Shown one piece after another: positions 7,953 through 15,018 of a stretch of DNA of 23,344 nt; position 1 is the first letter of the stretch; every line of letters starts with the position of its first letter. A program made the position numbers and the translations under genes. This stretch comes from Verrucomicrobiales bacterium (GTDB taxonomy: Bacteria > Verrucomicrobiota > Verrucomicrobiia > Verrucomicrobiales > Akkermansiaceae), in NCBI GenBank assembly GCA_002729295.1, contig PBTU01000022.1, positions 9,067 through 32,410 on the forward strand. The letters are read 5' to 3'. The notes beneath the pieces were generated by a model. The model did not search any database, was not told the origin of the DNA, and saw only the letters and a list, made by a program, of their open reading frames with translations.

Positions 7953-8930
7953 ATGAAATCATTGATTGTAACATTAAGCTTGGCTGTTTCGGGTGTCCTC
8001 AATGCGGCCCCGAGAATTGAAAGTTTGACTGACCTCCGCAGTCTTGAGAAAAAAGTGAAAGCGGTGGTGAAAAATCAAACGGGCGCGACTATTTCCCTAG
8101 TTTCGACAGAATCGGGCTCCTCGGGGAGTGGTGTGATTGTCAGTGCCGACGGCTTGATCTTGACTGCCGCCCATGTCACCGCGGGGAGTGAGGAGATGAC
8201 TGTCATTTTCCCGGAGGGGAGGCAGGAGAGGGCCCGAGTAATGGGGGCGAATGATACCCGGGATGCCTCGATGGCTCAATTGATTGGTGCAGGTCCTTGG
8301 CCTTTTGCCGAAATCGGAAATTCAGACGAGCTTGTGGTTGGAGATTTTGTTGTGGCGATGGGGCATCCGAAGGGATTTGACCCAACCCGGCGTCCTCCGG
8401 TCCGCTTCGGGCGAATCATGACAAGGGGTGAATATGGCTTCATTACGACCGACTGTACCGTGGTGGGAGGAGACAGTGGAGGACCGCTTTTCGATCTTGA
8501 GGGCCGAGTGGTGGGGATCCACTCTCACATTGCCAAAGATCGTAAAATTAACAACCACGCTGGCATTTCAGGATATGTTCGCTCGTGGGACAAGATGCGC
8601 AAAGGCGACGTTTGGGGGCGACTGGGAGGGATCGATCGGGATGAGGAACGCCCCGTGCTGGGTTTAGTTCTGAGTAATGAGAACTCGGTAATGAGTGCGG
8701 TGAAAGTGCCTGAAAAATCGCCGGCTTATGCGGCTGGTTTGCGCGTTGGAGATCAGATTCTCAAAGTCGCTGACGAAATTGTTGAGAACCCGACAGAAAT
8801 GCGCGATGTCTTGATTGATCTGGAACCTGGGGATCACGTAGGAGTTGTCATAAGGCGCGGTGAAGAAAGCAGAACCTTCATAGTGAAGCTGGCCGCCCTT
8901 GGAGATGTCTATGAACTTTATTTACGATAG
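7953..8930 (+). CDS. Secreted HtrA-like serine protease with one PDZ domain
   Basis: A 325-residue exported protease. A signal peptide (MKSLIVTLSLAVSGVLNA) sends it across the inner membrane. The trypsin-like domain has an intact triad: His74 in ILTAAHVTAG, Asp104 in NDTRDASMAQL, and Ser175 in VVGGDSGGPLFDLEGRVVG. A single PDZ domain follows at about 235-315, with the carboxylate-binding loop replaced by VLGLVL and the later AGLRVGDQILKV. It is shorter than DegP and has one PDZ, like DegS, but has a cleavable signal rather than an obvious membrane anchor. The start is ATG at 7953; a TTG lies two codons upstream. It overlaps the next gene by 20 bases, so the two are surely co-expressed. The substrate is unknown; periplasmic quality control or envelope stress is the likely role. 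Confidence 0.88.
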   Translation: MKSLIVTLSLAVSGVLNAAPRIESLTDLRSLEKKVKAVVKNQTGATISLVSTESGSSGSGVIVSADGLILTAAHVTAGSEEMTVIFPEGRQERARVMGANDTRDASMAQLIGAGPWPFAEIGNSDELVVGDFVVAMGHPKGFDPTRRPPVRFGRIMTRGEYGFITTDCTVVGGDSGGPLFDLEGRVVGIHSHIAKDRKINNHAGISGYVRSWDKMRKGDVWGRLGGIDRDEERPVLGLVLSNENSVMSAVKVPEKSPAYAAGLRVGDQILKVADEIVENPTEMRDVLIDLEPGDHVGVVIRRGEESRTFIVKLAALGDVYELYLR

Positions 8931-10047
8931 AATGATGAAAACAATAGTTCTGACGTTTATGATTGTGATGCCGCTCCCAGTCAGTGGGCAGATGCGGGTT
9001 CCACATATCCCCAAGGCCGATCTTGCGCTTACTAATAAGCAGGCCATTGAAGTTTTTGATGCTCTGCGTGGAGTGTCGCACCTTTGTAAGGAAGTGGTCT
9101 TCCCGATCTATTCTTTCCGGAGCCGGATTGCCTATGGTGTTTCCATTGGCAAAGATCGCTTGATTGCCAAGGCAAGCGAGGTTGCGATTCAAGCGCATCT
9201 GATGACACTTAATAAAAAGAACGAAACTGTGCGCCTGACTGTGATCGGAGCCTATCCTGACCATGATTTGGTTTTGCTGAGTGCTCCCGGACTGGGAGCG
9301 CCTGCGGCCCAATGGGGTGACTCTTCAACATTAGAGGAAGGTTCGTTTTTGACTGCGATACGACCCGATGGCGAGGCCCAGGCAATGGGTGTTCTAAGTG
9401 TGCATGAACGGAGTTTGCGGCAGACCGACCAAGGATATCTTGGGGTTGCGATTGACCCGAGGGAGATGGGAGAGGGGGTTGTCATTGCGAGTGTCTTTAA
9501 AGACTCGGCTGCTCACAAAGCCGGGATGATGCCCGGTGACACCCTCTTGAAGATCAAAGGGAAGATCGTTAAAGGGTATTATGAGGTCTCGACGATGTTG
9601 CGACGTTTGAAGGTTGGTGAGAAACCGGAGTTGTCGATTGTGCGCGAGGGGCAACCTCGATTGGTATTTCCTACCCTTCAGGCTAGGCAGGTTCAGCAAT
9701 ATGAATCCCGTCGCATGAAATCAATGGATGGAGAGCAGAACCGAGTGAGATCAAATTTTTCAAATGTCCTGCAATCCGACATGGAATTGGGTGTGGAAGA
9801 TACCGGACTGCCGGTAGCGGACTTAGAGGGAAGAATCGTCGGGATGGTTATTGCGAGAGCCGGGAGAATCAGCACTCTAATTCTTCCGGGGGAGGAGATG
9901 AAGGACTTGCTCTCCAGGGAACCGCAAGAAATCGACATGAAACCAAGCCGGCCTATTCGTGGGGCGGGACGATCATCTGAATCCATGAGTGCCGATGATC
10001 GTGAAAAGCTACTGCGGAAATTACAGGATTTATTAGAAGGTGGTTAA
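8911..10047 (+). CDS. HtrA-like pseudoprotease with an internal PDZ domain
   Basis: A 378-residue exported protein coupled to the protease before it. The ATG at 8911 is preceded by GGAG with 6-base spacing, one of the few good ribosome-binding sites in the window; ATGs at 8932 and 8935 are alternatives. A signal peptide runs to about residue 26. Residues 58-165 resemble the first part of an HtrA protease domain: the triad Asp is kept (Asp119 in PDHDLVLLS), but the His position has none (GKDRLIAKASEV). A PDZ domain (about 175-250, GYLGVAI... and AGMMPGDTLLKIKGK) comes next. The remainder of a protease C-lobe then appears: NFSNVLQSDMEL, and DTGLPVADLEGRIVG, where Thr298 replaces the catalytic Ser, then ILPGEEMKDLL. 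A charged tail ends the protein. It is probably a non-catalytic adaptor or regulator of its neighbour. Confidence 0.8.
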   Translation: MNFIYDRMMKTIVLTFMIVMPLPVSGQMRVPHIPKADLALTNKQAIEVFDALRGVSHLCKEVVFPIYSFRSRIAYGVSIGKDRLIAKASEVAIQAHLMTLNKKNETVRLTVIGAYPDHDLVLLSAPGLGAPAAQWGDSSTLEEGSFLTAIRPDGEAQAMGVLSVHERSLRQTDQGYLGVAIDPREMGEGVVIASVFKDSAAHKAGMMPGDTLLKIKGKIVKGYYEVSTMLRRLKVGEKPELSIVREGQPRLVFPTLQARQVQQYESRRMKSMDGEQNRVRSNFSNVLQSDMELGVEDTGLPVADLEGRIVGMVIARAGRISTLILPGEEMKDLLSREPQEIDMKPSRPIRGAGRSSESMSADDREKLLRKLQDLLEGG

Positions 10048-10049
10048 TT

Positions 10050-10850
10050 CTACCCTTTGACCTGGTCAAGGTGCATGATCGCAAAGTCTGCACCGGGCAT
10101 CTTCCAACTATGGGAATCGCGGATCGATTTCTGGGTAAATTGGTGCGCTTGGTCTGCGGCTTCAAAAATTGGTCGCTTCTCAGCTAGTCCGACTGCAAAG
10201 GCTGCAGCCAGTGTGCAGCCGGTCCCATGGGTTTGCGGGATTTTCTGGAAAGGCGCTTTCAATGCTCTTTTTACTCCGTCTTGGTCGATGAGGAGGTCAC
10301 AGATCTCTCCTTTTAACGTCGAGTGTCCGCCTTTCAAATAGCAGGCGGTAGTGAATTGTTTGGCGAGAGCATAGGCTGCCGATTCTTGATCTTCACTTGT
10401 TTGGATTTTTCTACCTAACAGGATTTCAGCTTCTGGAAAGTTGGGGGTGATTACGGTTGCGAGTGTGAGGAGTTTTTTGAGAGCGCCTAGAGAGCCACTT
10501 GTTTGAAGGGCATCTCCCGTGGATGCAACCATGACCGGATCGACAACAAGCGGGATGTCTCGGTCCTGCAAAAGCTCAAAGACGATTGCCACTTGTTCCG
10601 GCGTACAAAGGAGCCCGGTTTTAATGGCATTGATGGGATAGCTCTCGAAAAGAATCTCCAGCTGATCTCTGAAAATATCTAGGGGAATCGGGTGGATGCT
10701 CCGAACCTCAAGCGGAGTTTCGGCGACAACGCAGGTCAAAGCCGTCAACCCATGGCATCCCAGTGTGCTGAATGTTTTGAGGTCAGCCTGAAGGCCCGCA
10801 CCAGCCGAGCAATCGGACCCGGCGATGCTGAGAACGATAGGCTTTGCCAT
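10050..10850 (-). CDS. thiD: Hydroxymethylpyrimidine/phosphomethylpyrimidine kinase
   Basis: Phosphorylates HMP and HMP-phosphate to HMP-diphosphate for thiamine synthesis in the cytoplasm. From the ATG at 10850 it has 266 residues, normal for ThiD, and begins MAKPIVLSIAGSDCSAGAG, the usual substrate-binding start. Other signatures are DPVMVASTGDAL (104-115) and the anion-hole and catalytic segment THGTGCTLAAA with Cys212. The frame is open further upstream, but that part lies inside thiC. The start is one base past the thiC stop (TAA then A then ATG), so the two are one translationally coupled operon. Its end is 2 bases from the end of the convergent pseudoprotease gene, leaving no room for a separate terminator. 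Confidence 0.95.
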   Translation of the reverse strand: MAKPIVLSIAGSDCSAGAGLQADLKTFSTLGCHGLTALTCVVAETPLEVRSIHPIPLDIFRDQLEILFESYPINAIKTGLLCTPEQVAIVFELLQDRDIPLVVDPVMVASTGDALQTSGSLGALKKLLTLATVITPNFPEAEILLGRKIQTSEDQESAAYALAKQFTTACYLKGGHSTLKGEICDLLIDQDGVKRALKAPFQKIPQTHGTGCTLAAAFAVGLAEKRPIFEAADQAHQFTQKSIRDSHSWKMPGADFAIMHLDQVKG

Positions 10851-10851
10851 T

Positions 10852-12924
10852 TTACGCTTCGACGAGGTCTTTTTTGGTATAGCCGTTTTCTTCGGCATAC
10901 TTGCGGACGTCGGCGGTGATCTTCATCGAGCAAAAGGTAGGGCCACACATCGAACAAAAATGCGCAGTTTTGGCACCCTCGGCGGGAAGTGTTTCGTCGT
11001 GAAAGTCAATGGCACGGGCCGGGTCGAGTCCGAGGGCGAATTGGTCGCGCCAGCGAAATTCGAAACGGGCCTTTGAAATGGCATTGTCGCGTTCTTGCGC
11101 AGCTGGGTGTCCCTTGGCGAGGTCTGCGGCGTGGGCAGCTATTTTATAAGTGATGACTCCTTCGCGAACATCGTCGCGATTGGGGAGGCCGAGGTGTTCC
11201 TTCGGCGTGACGTAGCAAAGCATGGCGCAACCATACCATCCGATATTGGCAGCTCCGATACCGCTCGTTATGTGATCGTATCCGGGCGCAATGTCGGTAG
11301 TCAGCGGTCCGAGGGTGTAGAAGGGAGCTTCGTGACACCAATCGATTTGCTTTTGCATATTTTCTTCAATGAGTTGCATCGGAACGTGGCCGGGGCCTTC
11401 ATTCATGACTTGGCAGCCTTTGGCCCAGGCACGTGTGGTGAGCTCGCCCTGGATTTCCAATTCGGCTAGCTGCGCGTAATCGTTGGCGTCGGCAATCGAT
11501 CCAGGGCGAAGCCCGTCGCCGATGGAGAAACTGACGTCGTATGCGGCACAGATGTCACAGATCTCGTCCCAATGGGTGTAAAGGAAGTTCTCGGAATTAT
11601 GGTGGAGAGACCACTTGGCCAGAATGGATCCGCCACGAGAAACGATTCCGGTCATACGACGGGCGGTGTGTGGGACGAACCGCTTCAGGACAGCGGCGTG
11701 GATGGTGAAGTAATCGACCCCTTGTTCGGCCTGCTCGATGAGGGTGTCGCGGTAGAGTTCCCAGGTGAGGTCTTCGATACGTCCGTTAACTTTTTCGAGA
11801 GCCTGGTAGATCGGAACGGTGCCGATCGGAACGGGCGAATTGCGCAGAATCCATTCGCGGGTGGCATGGATGTTTTTCCCGGTGGAGAGATCCATCACGG
11901 TGTCAGCGCCCCACTTGGTGGACCAGCGCATTTTTTCGACTTCTTCATCGATGGTGGATGCGACTGCGCTGTTGCCGATATTGGCGTTGATTTTCACGAG
12001 GAAATTGCGCCCGATGATCATGGGTTCGAGCTCCGGGTGATTGATGTTGCAGGGAATGATGGCGCGTCCGCGGGCAACCTCGGAACGAACAAATTCGGCA
12101 GTAATCAGCTTGGGGATTTCGGCGCCGTAAGTTTGACCGGGATGTTGGTGATTCATCACATTGCGAGACACCTGCTCGAAAGGATTAATCTCACTCGGGC
12201 GGGGCATTTCGTAGCCCTCGGGAGTTGAGTTCTGCTGACGAATGAATTCCTTGACGGTATCGGAAGCATCATCGGGGAGTTCGTCGAGCGTCGGATAGCG
12301 ATCGTGAATCGTTTTAAATTCCTCGAGACGGCCGTTGTTCTCGCGGATCGCGATATACTCCATTTCAGGTGTGATGATGCCTTGGTCGGCATACCACTTT
12401 TGTGTGACTGGTTTGCCGGTAGACCTGAGAGGCTTGCGCTTCAAGCCAGGGTATCCCTTGAGCCTGTTTTTGGATGCTTTATTCTTGTTGTATTTCTCGG
12501 CGTGGGCTTCGGAAAGATAGCCATTGTCGATAGCTTGAATTTCGCGACCTTCGTATTCTTCGATATCGCCTCGTTCGAGAATCCAGTCACGACGGAGAGC
12601 GGGGAGTCCCTGGGTTACGTCGCCATCGAAAGAGGGGTCTCCCCACGGTCCGGAGCAATCATAGACTCGGATGGGTGGATTTTCCTCGATACGCCCGTTG
12701 GGATGCTCGGTGTCGGAAAGGCGAATTTCCCGCATGGGCACTTTGACCGATGGATGGATTTGGCCTGCGACATAGATGCGGGTCGAGTTGGGAAAGATGG
12801 TGGGATCTTTTTCAATTGCGGCGAGCTCGGCTGAGTTGTCGATGTCTTCGACGAAGTTGCCGGTGTAGTCGCTGCGCTGCTTGGAGTTTTTGTGCGTAAT
12901 GCCGTTTTCGTCTGGAGAAATCAT
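10852..12924 (-). CDS. thiC: Phosphomethylpyrimidine synthase
   Basis: Radical-SAM-type enzyme that rearranges aminoimidazole ribotide into HMP-phosphate, the pyrimidine of thiamine. It has 690 residues, longer than the roughly 630 of the E. coli protein, with an N-terminal ThiC-associated domain (about 1-170). The central barrel shows RGRAIIPCNINHPE, GNSAVAS and STGKNIHATREWI. The C-terminal CSMCGPTFC (657-665) supplies the CxxCxxxxC ligands of the 4Fe-4S cluster. Some extra length lies between TPEMEYIAIREN and FVRSEVARGRAI, a charged stretch of about 75 residues. The ATG at 12924 matches the family start. A structured leader resembling part of a TPP aptamer lies upstream, so feedback control by thiamine diphosphate is likely. 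thiD follows after one base. Confidence 0.97.
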   Translation of the reverse strand: MISPDENGITHKNSKQRSDYTGNFVEDIDNSAELAAIEKDPTIFPNSTRIYVAGQIHPSVKVPMREIRLSDTEHPNGRIEENPPIRVYDCSGPWGDPSFDGDVTQGLPALRRDWILERGDIEEYEGREIQAIDNGYLSEAHAEKYNKNKASKNRLKGYPGLKRKPLRSTGKPVTQKWYADQGIITPEMEYIAIRENNGRLEEFKTIHDRYPTLDELPDDASDTVKEFIRQQNSTPEGYEMPRPSEINPFEQVSRNVMNHQHPGQTYGAEIPKLITAEFVRSEVARGRAIIPCNINHPELEPMIIGRNFLVKINANIGNSAVASTIDEEVEKMRWSTKWGADTVMDLSTGKNIHATREWILRNSPVPIGTVPIYQALEKVNGRIEDLTWELYRDTLIEQAEQGVDYFTIHAAVLKRFVPHTARRMTGIVSRGGSILAKWSLHHNSENFLYTHWDEICDICAAYDVSFSIGDGLRPGSIADANDYAQLAELEIQGELTTRAWAKGCQVMNEGPGHVPMQLIEENMQKQIDWCHEAPFYTLGPLTTDIAPGYDHITSGIGAANIGWYGCAMLCYVTPKEHLGLPNRDDVREGVITYKIAAHAADLAKGHPAAQERDNAISKARFEFRWRDQFALGLDPARAIDFHDETLPAEGAKTAHFCSMCGPTFCSMKITADVRKYAEENGYTKKDLVEA

Positions 12925-12939
12925 AGATTCTTGTTGTTG

Positions 12940-12962
12940 GAAATAGAAAGCCTGCCGGCTTC
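12940..12962 (-). terminator. Weak terminator-like hairpin before thiC
   Basis: On the minus strand AAGCC (12961-12957) pairs with GGCTT (12952-12948) around a 4-base loop, then CTATTT follows. With a G-U pair the stem is six base pairs. This could be the expression platform of the thiC leader, but the stem is short and the U-tract is interrupted. Confidence 0.3.
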
Positions 12963-12974
12963 AAAGTGAATGCG

Positions 12975-13083
12975 CGACAGGCGTGAGCTAGATTTCGGTC
13001 TGACTCCCAAATCCACCGAGGCGGCTTTGGTGGTGAGGGTCTGATCTCAGAATCTCCGCCGGAACGGAAAAACACCCCTGTCG
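12975..13083 (-). promoter_or_regulatory. Structured thiC leader, partial resemblance to a TPP riboswitch
   Basis: The ends of this 109-base stretch pair to close a long stem: CGACAGGGGTG (13083-13073) with CACGCCTGTCG (12985-12975), eleven positions with one G-G mismatch. The 5' half follows the TPP aptamer order: GGGGTG (13078-13073), a P3-like hairpin (CCG paired with CGG and flanking pairs, about 13069-13052), CTGAGA (13050-13045) and ACCCT (13040-13036). The position before thiC fits as well. The 3' half does not fit: I cannot find the conserved CTGAT or the TAAT..CC.GCG..GGGA segment. Instead there are two other hairpins (CCACC/GGTGG at 13033-13013, and GATTTGG/CCGAAATC at 13013-12991). 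It may be a diverged TPP riboswitch or a different regulatory RNA. Confidence 0.5.
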
Positions 13084-13304
13084 TTGTTGCGAGTAACGTG
13101 GCGGCGAGAGAGGTGCTTGTCAAGATAGGCTCGATCAATTTCTGTCGGGTTCTTTTGCAGTGGAGCAGGCACAAGGCGGAAATCTTTTACGGAAACCCGG
13201 GAAATGGTATCTCCAAAGGTCGTGCTGATTGAGTTTGATGGGCTTCCGAGAGCCAGGTGGTAGTAGTAACGGTATTTAATGCGGTGCGTATGAGTCATTA
13301 CCAA
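13047..13304 (-). CDS. Doubtful small ORF upstream of thiC
   Basis: An 85-residue frame that could start at TTG 13304, preceded by AAGGAG with 9-base spacing, or at ATG 13298 (MTHTHRIKYRYYYHLALG). The product would be basic and tyrosine-rich near its N-terminus, with no domain I recognise. Its last third would be a translation of the thiC promoter and the TPP-like leader and reads as low-quality arginine-rich protein, which argues against a full-length gene. The Shine-Dalgarno match is the main argument in favour. It could be a leader peptide, a remnant or chance. Confidence 0.22.
   Translation of the reverse strand: MVMTHTHRIKYRYYYHLALGSPSNSISTTFGDTISRVSVKDFRLVPAPLQKNPTEIDRAYLDKHLSRRHVTRNNDRGVFPFRRRF
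13094..13123 (-). promoter_or_regulatory. Candidate thiC promoter
   Basis: A perfect -35 hexamer TTGACA lies at 13123-13118 on the minus strand. The -10 element is poor (CACGTT with 17-base or ACGTTA with 18-base spacing). A start near 13088-13085 would place the structured leader almost at the 5' end of the mRNA and give a leader of about 160 bases, which fits a riboswitch-controlled gene. Confidence 0.5.
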
Positions 13305-13403
13305 TTAAGTTAGCTCCTTCCACTCTCGGGGATTATCCATGGCCATCAGGATCCCGACCTCCAAACCCGAGGAGGACCACCAAGACTCGGACGTGAGAGA
13401 CAG

Positions 13404-13559
13404 CTAAGATGATCTGCAGAGAGCCGGCCCAAGTTGCGGCTCCGTCGTGGAAGTCGTGGGTGTTTGGATTACCTGGAATCCTCGAGGAGGATCGGAGGTG
13501 GAGCTGGCTGAGCTTTGAGAGAGTGAGCCAGCAAGTAAGAGGCTAGCGAGTTTTTTCAT
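13404..13559 (-). CDS. Short ORF with signal-peptide-like start, possibly a gene remnant
   Basis: A 51-residue frame begins MKKLASLLLAGSLSQSSAS, which looks like an export signal, then becomes proline- and threonine-rich and ends. A second frame on the same strand, overlapping its end, encodes a hydrophobic segment (WAGSLQIILAVSHVRVLVV and beyond) before stopping at about 13331. Joining the two would need a frameshift. The most economical reading is a small exported or membrane protein broken by an indel, but a genuine short secreted peptide cannot be excluded. No Shine-Dalgarno motif precedes the ATG. It lies 68 bases downstream of the AraC-type gene on the same strand. Confidence 0.3.
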   Translation of the reverse strand: MKKLASLLLAGSLSQSSASSTSDPPRGFQVIQTPTTSTTEPQLGPALCRSS

Positions 13560-13627
13560 GGATAATGATCAGCGGGTAAGGTATCGCTCACCATCGGTTC
13601 TTGCAACTGCCCGGTCCATCGTCAGAG

Positions 13628-14440
13628 TCAGGTTTGTCTCTTGATGAATTGAGACGGTGTTAGTTCTTTCTCTTGGGCAAATGCTTTGGAGAAGTGGGAG
13701 AGAGATTGATAGCCGACCTCAAAGGCAACTTCCGTGACGTTAAGTTGGTGGCTGGAGAGAAGTTCGGCGGCCTTTTCAATTCGGAGGGCCCTAAGATGTA
13801 GCGAGAGAGTTTTGCCAGTTTCTTGTTTTACCAGCCTGCTGAGATAATGCGGAGCACATCCGACGTCTTGAGAGAGTGACTTTAGATCGAGTGGGAAGGT
13901 GAGGCGTGATTGCAGGAGGGTTAGCGCCTCTTTGACATAGCGATGCGCTCTTGATTTCACCGCGGCGCAGAGGGACGGAGCTTCTACTTGTGGTTGGTGG
14001 AAAAGATAGAGCGAGAGGATTTCAAGAGTCTTGGCAAGGAACCACGCTCGTTGAGCGGCTTCTGGTACAGGTGGCTCCAGGAAATCTCGATAGAAGAATT
14101 GTTCACGGGGCGACCACCGCCAAATCATCCCAAGATTCTTTTTTATTAAAGGAGCGACGTCACCGTAGATCTTGCGGATGGCCTCCTGAGGAAGAACAAG
14201 TAGGATGAAGTCATGTGTATTTTTTCCTGAGAAACGAGTCGCGGTTTTGAGTGGAGAGGTATCCGCGCAGGTAAATAGCGCGATGGAAGTAGGCAGCAGA
14301 GTGAGCCTAGTATCCGAGGTCATGATCAAGCCCTCCCCGGATTTGTTTAAAACAATGTGGAGAGAGGAATCTTGAAGGAATGAAGACCAGCTCCCAGCCT
14401 TTCCCTCGGGACTGGTTAGGTGAAAGACATCGAAGTCCAA
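13628..14440 (-). CDS. AraC-family transcriptional regulator
   Basis: A 270-residue DNA-binding regulator. The C-terminal part (about 165-268) is a standard AraC double helix-turn-helix: first unit LDLKSLSQDVGCAPHYLSRL, and second unit with the family signature NVTEVAFEVGYQSLSHFSKA followed by ELTPSQF. The N-terminal 160 residues have no motif I recognise and should form the sensing or dimerisation domain. The start is uncertain: no ATG or GTG is available, so TTG at 14440 is used. The frame stays open to 14491 with a plausible extension, so a CTG at 14464 or another rare start is possible. The gene sits 61 bases after an unknown gene on the same strand. The TonB receptor gene at 15330-17423 is a possible target. 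Confidence 0.88.
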   Translation of the reverse strand: MDFDVFHLTSPEGKAGSWSSFLQDSSLHIVLNKSGEGLIMTSDTRLTLLPTSIALFTCADTSPLKTATRFSGKNTHDFILLVLPQEAIRKIYGDVAPLIKKNLGMIWRWSPREQFFYRDFLEPPVPEAAQRAWFLAKTLEILSLYLFHQPQVEAPSLCAAVKSRAHRYVKEALTLLQSRLTFPLDLKSLSQDVGCAPHYLSRLVKQETGKTLSLHLRALRIEKAAELLSSHQLNVTEVAFEVGYQSLSHFSKAFAQEKELTPSQFIKRQT

Positions 14441-14501
14441 GGTGCCGGATTGGCGATGGAGCAGGCGAGATTTGATGGCTCTGAAATCAAATTAGTGAAT
14501 C

Positions 14502-14930
14502 CTATGCGGCGGGCCGCACGGTTACTCTGATGTCATTGAAGGGGATCTTTTCGGTGGTAAATTCAAAGAAGAGTGACTTTACCCGAGGAAGGACCCGGGC
14601 AAGGGGAGAGATGGAAAAATTTTCCGGGCCGACCCGATTGAGTGGATCTGAAGCCTCAAGGTTAAAGTTAAGGGAAACCCATTGCCTGATACGAAAACCG
14701 AGAAGGAAATACCGTCGTTCAAGGCGAGGAAGTAGGCGGTAAAACTTGGTGAGAATTGCCTTGGCCGAGGATTGCTTGAAAACCTGCCGGAGCTCTAGGA
14801 GGACATTGGCCTTGGCGCTGGAAAAGGATTTCGAAACGTGGAGCAGCTCTCGATCAATCCAATTGAGGACGGGTTTCGCAATTGGGAGAATTGAAGGAGT
14901 GCTCCGTTTAGTTGAAATGATCGTTGGCAT
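14502..14930 (-). CDS. Unknown basic protein
   Basis: A 142-residue frame from ATG 14930 to TAG 14502. The product is rich in Lys and Arg, starts MPTIISTKRSTPSILPIAK and includes RLERRYFLLGFRIRQWVSL and a segment FFEFTTEKIPFNDIRVTVR near the end. I see no signal peptide, membrane segment or known domain. It is the longest frame in its stretch, competing frames are much shorter, and a perfect TTGACA lies upstream at 14976-14971. The following gene in the same direction is the AraC-type regulator. It is probably real, but it has not been recognised and no function is offered. Confidence 0.55.
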   Translation of the reverse strand: MPTIISTKRSTPSILPIAKPVLNWIDRELLHVSKSFSSAKANVLLELRQVFKQSSAKAILTKFYRLLPRLERRYFLLGFRIRQWVSLNFNLEASDPLNRVGPENFSISPLARVLPRVKSLFFEFTTEKIPFNDIRVTVRPAA

Positions 14931-14947
14931 CCCGTAAGGTTCGTGGG

Positions 14948-14976
14948 ACCATTGCGCCGGCGATTGGCATTGTCAA
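14948..14976 (-). promoter_or_regulatory. Candidate promoter of the unknown basic protein gene
   Basis: Perfect TTGACA at 14976-14971 on the minus strand, with AATGGT 17 bases further on as a weak -10. Transcription would begin near 14941, about 11 bases before the ATG at 14930. The -35 is convincing, the -10 is not. Confidence 0.35.
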
Positions 14977-14985
14977 CGAAATAAA

Positions 14986-15000
14986 TGAGACCGAGTCTCA
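14986..15000. repeat. 15-bp inverted repeat upstream of the cysteine-rich gene
   Basis: TGAGAC-CGA-GTCTCA has perfect six-base arms. It lies 18 bases before the ATG of the 15019 gene and 10 bases outside the TTGACA of the divergent gene. It is well placed for a shared operator, or it could form a hairpin in the plus-strand leader. Confidence 0.4.
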
Positions 15001-15018
15001 ATAGCGATAAGTTTCCAT

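Larger units (their letters stand above)
12925..13627. other. 703-base region between thiC and the AraC gene
   Basis: This is the longest stretch without a secure gene. The part next to thiC (12925-13123) holds the promoter, structured leader and weak hairpin listed separately. The rest (13124-13627) holds only two doubtful short frames on the minus strand (13047-13304 and 13404-13559) and a hydrophobic stretch in another frame (about 13428-13331) that looks like a disrupted small membrane protein. No convincing plus-strand gene, tRNA or insertion sequence is visible. Confidence 0.6.

Noticed and set aside
11572..12834. Long plus-strand ORFs (218 and 176 codons) antisense to thiC
   Set aside because: thiC is complete with its iron-sulphur motif over the same bases; the antisense products resemble no protein family.
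12975..13083. Ordinary complete TPP riboswitch
   Set aside because: The 5' half motifs are present but the conserved 3' half (the CTGAT and TAAT..CC.GCG segment) could not be found, so a standard call is not supported; it is reported as a partial resemblance.
13557..13569. Fur-box-like half site (GATAATGATC) near the 13404-13559 ORF
   Set aside because: Only about half of the 19-base Fur consensus is matched and the second half is missing; it does not justify an iron-regulation claim.
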